NCBI GenBank assembly: GCA_916610825.1
Contig: OU744454.1
Coordinates: forward strand, 11,597,178-11,661,177
Origin: Haliclystus octoradiatus
Taxonomy: Eukaryota; Cnidaria; Staurozoa; Stauromedusae; Haliclystidae
Length of the DNA: 64,000 nt
Reading direction: 5' to 3'
The position numbers and the translations under genes were made by a program. Positions 56,464 to 64,000 of the stretch are shown in pieces (position 1 is the first letter of the stretch; every line of letters begins with the position of its first letter). A model generated the notes under the pieces. The model made no database searches and had not been told where the DNA came from. It saw nothing but the letters and a program-made list of their open reading frames with translations.

Positions 56464-57345
56464 ATGGCGATGGCCGAACACAGTTTTAAGATCGACAAAT
56501 TTGATGGGAGCAATTTCCATGACTGGAAATTCAAAATGAAAATGTTGTTGATTGACAGGAACTTTTGGGACATTGTCAATGGAAATGAAATATTGACAGA
56601 AAATGCGAATGCCAAAACTAAAAAGGATTTCAACCGACGAAGCGATCGAGCCTTAGCTGCGATCTGTTTATCTGTAATGGACAATCAATTAGTTCACGTA
56701 CGCCACGCTACAACTCCACAAATGGCATGGAAAAACCTGGAAAGCCGCTACAAGAGAAAATCTCTATCTCAGAAGCTATTTTACCGGCGAAAGTTCTTCA
56801 CAGCAAGAATGGAGGAGAACGAGAGCATGCTGTCCCACATCAACAGGATGAAAACTATGAGCGAACAGCTTCAAGCCATCGGTGCTCCAGTAGAAGAAGG
56901 GGACTCTATAATTACATTGCTGGGAAGTCTACTCCACTTATATGCAACTCTAATTACTGCGTTAGAAAATATTGACGAGGATAAGCTTGATTTTGAGTCC
57001 TTAAAAGCAAGATTGCTGCACGAAGAATCAAAGCGGCTGCAAAAACCCGTGACTACAAACACGGAAGTGCATAAGGACGATGTGCTGTTAAGCAAAGGCA
57101 GCAACAGCTCGTGGAGAAGACATACAAAGAGAAGATCACAATATGTTAAAGGAGAGTGCCATTATTGTAATAAACCTGGACATTTTATTCGTGATTGTCG
57201 AAAGAAAAAGCGTGAAGAAGCAGAAGAAAAGAAAAGCAAAGACAGTGCGCAATTATCGGTTGCAAAACACAACAAGGAAGTTGAAAGAGGTCAAGAATCA
57301 GATGACACCGACATGGCAATTGTTGCTATGGGTAACGCTGATTGA
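56464..57345 (+). CDS. Copia gag-like protein
   Basis: 293 residues. N-terminal part KFDGSNFHDWKFKMKMLL and the helix-rich middle (LSQKLFYRRKFFTARM, LHEESKRLQ) match the copia gag polypeptide family. A zinc knuckle CHYCNKPGHFIRDC (CX2CX4HX4C, residues about 232-245) binds RNA. The ATG at 56464 follows GAAGGAGACA. In copia this frame continues into pol. Here it is closed by TGA at 57343-57345, and the same frame then carries the protease. Confidence 0.88.
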   Translation: MAMAEHSFKIDKFDGSNFHDWKFKMKMLLIDRNFWDIVNGNEILTENANAKTKKDFNRRSDRALAAICLSVMDNQLVHVRHATTPQMAWKNLESRYKRKSLSQKLFYRRKFFTARMEENESMLSHINRMKTMSEQLQAIGAPVEEGDSIITLLGSLLHLYATLITALENIDEDKLDFESLKARLLHEESKRLQKPVTTNTEVHKDDVLLSKGSNSSWRRHTKRRSQYVKGECHYCNKPGHFIRDCRKKKREEAEEKKSKDSAQLSVAKHNKEVERGQESDDTDMAIVAMGNAD

Positions 57346-57750
57346 AAGTCAACCTGGTGTATTGATTCTGGCGCAACACGGCACATGGCTTGCAGTAAAC
57401 AAGGTATGACAGAATTTAAAACGTTTAATAAGCCTTCAAAAGTATATCTTGGTGACAATCGTGTTGTTATGGCAACAGGCAAAGGGACAGTTCGTTTACC
57501 AATTTACTGCAGTGGCAAGAAAGTGAGATTCAAAATACAAGAAGTATTATTTGTGCCCAAATTATCAAGGAATTTACTATCTGTGTCTGCAATGACTAAA
57601 CAAGGCATAGAAGTACGATTCAACAATGATACCTGTCAGATTGTCCACACAGATGAGTTGTTCACAATCGCAATTAAATGTGGCAAATTGTTTCAGGTTA
57701 ACAGTAAGGAAAATATGATACAATATAATGATAAATATGACCATAATTAA
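57346..57750 (+). pseudogene. Copia protease region, in frame after a TGA
   Basis: Same reading frame as gag. The aspartic protease motif CIDSGATRHMACS (57361-57399) is followed by VLFVPKLSRNLLSVSAMTKQ, the typical protease to pre-integrase segment. It ends at TAA 57748-57750 with no integrase. The intervening TGA may be a mutation or a read-through signal; truncation makes the element inactive either way. Confidence 0.8.
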
Positions 57751-58318
57751 AGCAAGTATAGTAAGAAGCCAAGTCTCTTGACAGAAATTCACGCCAGTCT
57801 GTTGTTGGTTTTCCAACAGACCAACACTAAAACTATCACAAGATAATGCTGAAGTTGAAAGGGAAATATATTTAAATCCATACTAAATATCCACTATCAA
57901 TCTTTGGGTCAACTGGTTTTGCAACAGATAAACATGCCTTCGACCCTTCGACACAACAGAAAAGATTTCAATCCAGTTGTTTTCATCATGACATTTTTCA
58001 AGCCAACGTTTTACTTGAACAAATCAACAATTTGAAGGAATATGAGGTAAAACAGCACCAGGCACCTTTACTCCATCTAGAACAATCATAGGATGGTCAA
58101 GATCCATAGTGAATCTGATAGCAGCAAGTAAAACAGCTAAAATAAATGATGTTGTGAGATAAAATTCAGCCGCGGCTCAACAAATTCGACAACGCAATAA
58201 AATGCAATGTACGTTGAGGTATCCCACAATTCCTTTCGCGAAAAATGTGTGACGTAGGCGTGAAAGAGCCCTATTGGAAAGATTTTAACATTGTTTTGTT
58301 ATATGGAATAATGAATTA
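57751..58318. other. Unassigned sequence between copia and Tigger remnants
   Basis: No convincing integrase or reverse transcriptase similarity in any frame. Probably decayed transposon sequence. Confidence 0.35.
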
Positions 58319-59344
58319 ATTTTACGGAGAAAATATATCGCTCTTATCGTTGATAACTGTTCTGCACATCCTGACATCCGCTTTAGTAACATTGAATTAT
58401 ATTTTTTACCTCCCAATGTTACCTCACTAATTCAACCTTGTGATCAAGGCATAATCAGATGTCTGAAAGCCCACTACAGGAGAGGTATTGTAGAAAAACT
58501 GATTACAGAAATTGATTTGGGTCTTATTAATTCTGCGTCTGCTTTGGCGAAAAAAATCAATGTACTGGATGCTATGCTACGCCTTCAAGAAGCCTGGTCA
58601 AATGTTACAAACACAACAATAAAGAACTGCTTTCGGCATTCAGGATTTAAGACAGATGAGCAATTGACAACAGAAGAAGAAGATAGCGAACATGAAATTG
58701 AAACTGTTGAAGCTCCTGATGGCATTTCGCAATCAGAATTTGAACAATTTGTTGGATTATGTGGCGAGAACTCTGACACAACTGAGACAGTCACAGATGC
58801 ATTGTAGAAGGTATCAGATCCAAAGATGGTAATGACGGTACCTGTAGCCATGAAGAAGATGATGGCATTGAAGAGATAATACCAAATGTAACCACGGAAG
58901 ATGTATTGAAGTCATTAGATCAAATATCACAATACTGTCTTCCAAATAACTTTAATTTTAGTGATTGGTCCTTTGTTTCACGTCTAAAAAGTCGAGTATA
59001 CAGTGCCGCTGCAGAGAAAGCCTCACAGCGTAAACAAGGTGACTTGAGAAAATATTTTATTTGAATTTCATTTATTCTGTACAGTAGTTATTGTTATTTC
59101 TATTTTTATTTTTATTAAATTGTATTTTTTGAATTGTTTGTTTACAAAATTAAACGTCCATTTTGTTATCCGTCTCAGAATTTCGGTTTATTTTTTCTGC
59201 GTTCGACTTTCTATTGTTCCTTTTGTTCTCTATTGTTTCATGAACTATCTGTGCTCCCTATGGTCGATCCGTTTAATATCACGATCCGCTTAATATCACG
59301 ATTCTTGCTTGGCCCACCGTCGTGATATTAACGGGGTTTCACTG
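58319..59344 (+). mobile_element. pogo/Tigger-type DNA transposon, 3' part
   Basis: C-terminal transposase frame followed by a right terminal repeat GATATTAACGGGGTTTCACTG (59324-59344) and TA at 59345-59346. The inverse start CAGTGAAACCCCGTTAATAT is characteristic of Tigger-like elements. A second copy of the subterminal phrase TTAATATCACGA occurs at 59275-59300. The left end is missing. Confidence 0.85.
58331..59064 (+). pseudogene. Tigger/Jerky-type DDE transposase, C-terminal fragment
   Basis: The frame from 58331 reads YIALIVDNCSAHPDI, holding the second catalytic aspartate of the DDE domain, then LPPNVTSLIQPCDQGIIRCL, a strong signature of the Tigger/pogo and CENP-B-related transposases. 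It runs to TAG at 58805-58807. A shifted frame continues to 59062-59064 and ends QRKQGDLRKYFI, the usual kind of C-terminus. The N-terminal DNA-binding domains are absent, and a stop lies just upstream of 58316. Confidence 0.85.
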
Positions 59345-59346
59345 TA

Positions 59347-62300
59347 GTGAAAAATTACATACATCATATACATGGACTATGAAATTTGGAATGAGAAAAT
59401 GCCATGATTTGCGATGTTTTGAAGAATTGAAACCAAACTAATCTTTGCTTATTTAAATAAAATACCAAGCATTTATGACTTAGAAAATGTATTATGGTAT
59501 GTAGAAGTTTTATATTTAGGTTACATATGTTAGCAAAAAAGTTACATTTTACGAAGAAATAACAGCGACTTTGATGGACTTTGATCAAAGTTTCACGAAA
59601 CTCTGATTTGATCTAGTCATAAAATGACTTGTGTTGCTCATTTATATTGCCTTTCCTATAAATATGACTGTTGTATGTTTATCTTGTTCATTTGAAAAGC
59701 TAAGAATTTATTTATTTCAATGTTATATGTTATAATTTACAGTTATAAATTGATGTTGTTTTAGTTTTTTCTTTACGGCGCGGCATATCTCAATGTTTGA
59801 AAACGCATGGGTTCTGTGTTCTACGTCATCAGCTATGTTTACGATCAACTCTATAATTCTACTGTACATGCCATATTGATCGTAAAATAATGAAATTTTT
59901 TGTTCATTACATTAAATATGCTGGATACCATCATATGGTATTGTTTTTTAATTGAAATTGTAGTGATACATAATAATTATATCAAGAAATGCTAAATTTT
60001 GATGGAATAATTGACGATAATGGAGTACCGATATGTAAATTTCAAGGTCCCAGGCGTTTTTATTGAGATTTTACTGAGTTCAAGAGTAAATTACGAAGAG
60101 GAATATGCGAGAAAAATAGTTGCGCTTAGACCATTGTGTTCTGTTGTTGAAAAATCCAAATACGGAATACAGCATTCAGGTCACGTGACGCGTTAGCCGA
60201 TTTGGTCTATTGAATTATAGTTTCTCGTGAACATTTTTTGAAAATTTGTATAGGCTTTTTTCAATTTTCATTGTTCAATATTACTTTTTATAGAATTCGA
60301 AAATTCGAACAAATCTATTAATCAATTTTAAAGCAGATAATTTGCGCTTTGGTATATACATGTCCATTCAAAGCGTCTGATTTGAGGTTGTCAATGGAGC
60401 GCTTGCGATCAAAAGCAAGATGGTCATGAATATCAAGACGACAAGAATTTATTCATTTAAACACAAACGTAACTTAATTCATAAAAAGGTATTTACGGGA
60501 AAGTTAACATGTCAAAGTAAATGATGCAACACCCTAACTTTTCATATTTGCTTATATGTCCTATTTCAATATTATTAATGAAATAATTGCAAATAATTAA
60601 ATTTTTTGACGCAGGCGCTGACGAGAAACTATAAATCAAATACGCGTGTGAAGTTTAACGAATATTCATTTGAACGCAAATTTGGATTAAACACAAATTC
60701 AGAACTTCCGTTCAATCGCGCCTTAGCAAGCGCGTAATATAAATACTGTGAAATAATAGATGGATCAAATTTATTGAAATTCAAAGTAACACTACAATTC
60801 CAAATGAACTAATTAATATTAATTTACACAACTATTGTTACGGTTAATTTTTGTATTTAATCAAATCAAATACTACATTTTCTTGTCACCTTTTGTTAGT
60901 ATACCATAAGATGTAATTTAACGGCATTTAAAGAAAACGTTGGAATCATCATTTCAGCACAGGTAGAAAAGAAATACAAACTTCGTGCTACGAGGAACCC
61001 ACGTGCAAGTAACCAAACACTGCGAGATTCATCAAAACAATAAAAATTGTGAGCAAGCAGCATCATGGTGACGGGGGTTTAAATCTTTTAGATAGATAAT
61101 CCCATGGTCTAGACAACAATACCATTTCTATATTTCTGGCTTGGTTGATATGTTTGCAAGAGTTTGCAGTTTGGTATTTTACTCCTACCGCCAAAAGGTT
61201 GTAAGACATTTCTTCGTAATGAGTTGACTATTTCTACAGTGACAAATCTGTTTTTTATTAGATGGAACCATAGAGCTGACTCACTGGCAGAAACGTAAAA
61301 AAAATTACATCACGCATTATGCTTTGAAAATGAGCAATCAGTAGCAGACATAAACTTACATTCCTCAAAACCTTTATCAATATGATGTCAACTGTCGGTC
61401 TGTATTGAACGGTACGACTGAAGAATGGAAGCTCGTCAGATCTGCTGCCAGTTATTTTCTGGTAACTTTCCGACGTGGCTTGACAACAAAATCAACATCT
61501 CAATTTCAAAATTCCATTTTATGTCGATTTTCAAATTGGGAATAAATTATATTCGAGAAAGTTATTATTATTTAATGTGCTGCCACCTTTTTTGCAAAAA
61601 CAAATTTTCAAGTGCCAGTTGTGGGAAGAATTAAAGTGGATTAGTTTGAAATTTATTGTTAGTCATTATAACATTGTTTCATGGCAATGACGTTCAATTC
61701 AAAGCTACTTGCACAGTCAATGGATGTCATTCCGTGTTTACTAAACACAACTCACTATATATCGCCACACTAAACGAAAGCATACACTGGAATAAAACTC
61801 AAAATAAGTTGCTTTTGATATTATGGAAGTTGATAATAATGAAGATCTATTTCGCTCTTCTGGTTATTCTTACTCAAGTGGGGAAAGCTCTGATGAAGAT
61901 CAGGAATCTGAGTGACAGTGAATCAAATCCTGGTACAGCATAACAAGTAAGTTTGAACTATTTAATATCGTATCTGTGTTGTATCAGTTATCAGATCAGT
62001 AGCCTATGCTTTTGTCATCTAAATTACAAATGAGTCACAGTCAAAAGTAGACACGCCATACGCACATAGGGGTCAACACTGCGTCTGATTGTATAGGTTT
62101 CATGAGCTTTCTGTTAACTGTTAACTTGAAACGAGATAGACCTTCCTGTAAAAAACATTATTTGAATACTTTTCACTACTCAATACTTCAACTGAATACG
62201 TTTCACTACTTTAACACAGTTTTCCATTTATTAAAACCCAATCAGAAGCTTCAATATGAAAATTTTCTATTAAATATGATGGGATTTCAGTGTCAAAAAT

Positions 62301-62754
62301 TTCTTGAAAGTTTTTTCAGAGCTTTAAAGTAAGCAAAAATGTCAAAATATTTTAAGGCATTTCATTACATGTAATGTTAGACTAAGGTATGATGCTCATT
62401 CTCTATCTAACCATAAAAATCAAGTTAAAAACATCTGCGATTTCGAATCTTTCAAACAAAATGATATAGATTAGCTAAATCGAAATAAAATAATATTAAT
62501 TAATTTTGGGTTTGTTTAACTACAGTATCCTGAGAAAACCAAACTAGGGAATTGACTTCTAATGTTTTGATTGCAAAACTTGGATATCGTGGGCAAACTA
62601 ACTCCGTGAAAACTGTTTCCAAATTTTTTCAAGGCAAACCTTAAAAAGTAGTGGTCCAACCCCGGGGGGTAATTCCATACTTTGGGTATACCGGTATTTG
62701 CTTAAAGAGTGATCAAATTAAGAATATTTCTCTTGATAAGAACTTCGTATTTTG
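59347..62754. other. Intergenic sequence, no gene seen
   Basis: Long AT-rich stretch without reliable coding signal. A small acidic frame at 61824-61916 (MEVDNNEDLFRSSGYSYSSG, then ESSDEDQESE) looks like the first residues of some transposases, but nothing follows. A possible inverted-repeat element at 60216-60631 is listed separately. Confidence 0.4.
60216..60631. mobile_element. Possible MITE with short inverted ends
   Basis: TATAGTTTCTCGTG at the left and the inverse GACGAGAAACTATA at the right, 416 bp apart. Only about 13 bp match, and no target duplication or second copy was seen. Confidence 0.3.
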
Positions 62755-63300
62755 CTGTGATCAAGGCATTTCTATTGTTCTTGACAATTTGATTGGTTGT
62801 AGAAATATATTCTTAGGTATTGTAGATATTATTAATTATTAATTACATTCAATGGCATATGGCAACCAATGTATATAAAATCGATAAAATCGTAGAAGAA
62901 AAGAAGAAAATTCCAACGAGACAAAATCTTCAGTTCAATAAATTCTATATTGAAATCTTCAATGGATATCTTTTGTAAATCATTTCTAATTACATATAGT
63001 GAGTATTGATCAAAAGACATGACATTTGCAATTTAAAGGCATTTCTATTGTTCTGGTCGGGCATTTCGACTGTTTGTAGAAATAGTTTCTAAGTTATTGT
63101 AGATATTGTAAATCAATTAAAACATTCAATGTCTTGGCAACCAATTTATATTAAACCAAACAAATCATTGAATAGAAAACAATTTCAACGAGACAGAATC
63201 ATAATTCGATAATTGCAATCTCTAATAGATATTTTTTGTAAATTATTTCTAATCACCTCAATTGAGGATTGAAGGAAAGACATGGCTGCTGGAAACCAAA
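62755..63300. repeat. ~268-bp satellite, about 2 diverged units
   Basis: Shares AAGGCATTTCTATTGTTCT, GATATTATTAATTATTAATT, CAACGAGACAAAATCTT and CATGACATTTGCAATTTAAA with the main array at 23165-29372. Confidence 0.85.
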
Positions 63301-63363
63301 TGATATGTCGTCAGCACCACAAACATTTTAGCATTTATAGAAGTAGTATAACGTAATCGTGTT

Positions 63364-64000
63364 ATAATAATAATAATAATAATAATCTTTATTTTTATAG
63401 CGCACTTTCCAAAGTGCTCAAATGCGCTTAACAATATTAAAAACAACAAAAAAAATTCAAACTATACTAATTACAATTAAAAGTTTACAAATGTATTTAG
63501 TCTAATTTATATGCTATTTTAAATAAGTGAGTCTTTAATGATTTTTTAAAAATGTCAATACTTTTGCTTAGTCTAATATGATGTGGCAACTCATTCCAGT
63601 GGCGTGGTGCACATATGGAAAATCCTCTGGCACCATAGGACTTCAAACGATAGGATGACTGTTGTAGCAGACCTTGCTTTGACGATCGTAAAGTCCTCTG
63701 TGAATTATAGTTTTGCAAAAGATCACATAAATATGGAGGAGCAAGGCCATTAACAATCTTGTAGGTAAACAATAATATTTTGAATACAATCCGTTGCTCA
63801 ATTGGTAACCAATGTAGCTCTACAAGAAGTGGTGTTACATGATCATATTTTCGCTTACGGTAGATAAGCCTTGCAGCAGAATTTAAAACATGTTGCAATG
63901 ATTTCAGAGCATATGGTGGTAATCCATATAGTAATGCATTGCAATTATCTATCTTGGATGTAACAAATGCGTGGATGAGCGTCTTTGTAGCTTGTTCATC
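63364..64000 (-). mobile_element. L2/CR1-like LINE, 3' end, continues past window
   Basis: The 3' end on the - strand reads GCGCTATAAAAATAAAGATT followed by (ATT)n, seen here as TAATAA repeats at 63364-63386. That tail is characteristic of the L2/CR1 group. The coding part is described next. Confidence 0.85.
63497..64000 (-). CDS. LINE reverse transcriptase C-terminal region, partial
   Basis: Open from the window edge to the stop at 63497. Contains KIDNCNALLYGLPPYALKSL, LQHVLNSAARLIYRKRK, LHWLPIEQRIVFKILLFTYK and PRHWNELPHHIRLSKSIDIF, the thumb and C-terminal segment common to L2/CR1-type LINE proteins. No break in the visible 168 codons. Confidence 0.88.
   Translation of the reverse strand, partial: DEQATKTLIHAFVTSKIDNCNALLYGLPPYALKSLQHVLNSAARLIYRKRKYDHVTPLLVELHWLPIEQRIVFKILLFTYKIVNGLAPPYLCDLLQNYNSQRTLRSSKQGLLQQSSYRLKSYGARGFSICAPRHWNELPHHIRLSKSIDIFKKSLKTHLFKIAYKLD

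Larger units (their letters stand above)
56166..57750 (+). mobile_element. Ty1/copia-type LTR retrotransposon, 3'-truncated
   Basis: 5' LTR, primer-binding site, gag and protease are present in the expected order. Integrase, reverse transcriptase, RNase H and a 3' LTR are not found before the Tigger fragment at 58319. It is a dead remnant. Confidence 0.85.

Noticed and set aside
61824..61916. Acidic 30-codon frame as a transposase N-terminus
   Set aside because: Too short, and nothing recognisable follows in any frame.

Overview
This is a non-coding-rich stretch of an AT-rich animal nuclear genome. The evidence is a multi-exon gene with GT/AG introns, very long repeat-filled intergenic DNA, tRNA-derived SINEs, non-LTR retrotransposons of the CR1/L2 and RTE-like groups, a copia-type LTR element, a pogo/Tigger-type DNA transposon and many short inverted-repeat (MITE-like) elements. 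The closest protein resemblance is to vertebrate-type MRP1 (ABCC1). Together with the repeat mix this suggests a marine invertebrate, perhaps a deuterostome such as a tunicate, but the species cannot be fixed from the sequence.

Layout. (1) 1-8.8 kb: the last eight coding exons of an ABCC/MRP-type ABC transporter on the + strand (the gene starts outside the window). Its introns carry at least two TIR-bounded MITEs, a 668-bp foldback element and two tRNA-derived SINEs. (2) 9.5-18.6 kb: a foldback-like element whose two arms are inverted arrays of a ~146-bp tandem repeat. Its right arm is split by a decayed CR1/L2-like LINE on the - strand. (3) 19-22.7 kb: more dispersed repeats, then a three-exon gene on the - strand for a secreted or membrane-anchored protein with a PAN/apple-like cysteine pattern, including a 25-nt microexon. 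(4) 23.2-29.4 kb: about 23 tandem copies of a ~268-bp satellite made of two interspersed sequence types. (5) 29.96-53.66 kb: the most unusual object, a head-to-tail array of a ~5.16-kb unit (two full, one full but interrupted, one truncated) closed on the right by an inverted 1.15-kb copy of the unit end. The unit encodes a 451-residue protein with an RS-rich basic tail and a separate 89-residue reading frame. I recognise neither protein, and no reverse transcriptase, integrase or transposase is visible in the unit. Copy 3 is interrupted by an apparently intact RTE-like LINE flanked by a 10-bp target-site duplication. (6) 53.7-54.2 kb: the ~268-bp satellite resumes. (7) 56.2-59.3 kb: a truncated copia element (LTR, primer-binding site, gag, protease) followed by the 3' end of a pogo/Tigger transposon. 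(8) 62.75-64 kb: another small satellite patch and the 3' end of an L2/CR1-like LINE running off the window.

Only two features look like ordinary host genes (the ABCC gene and the PAN-like gene). Nearly everything else is mobile or tandemly repeated DNA.
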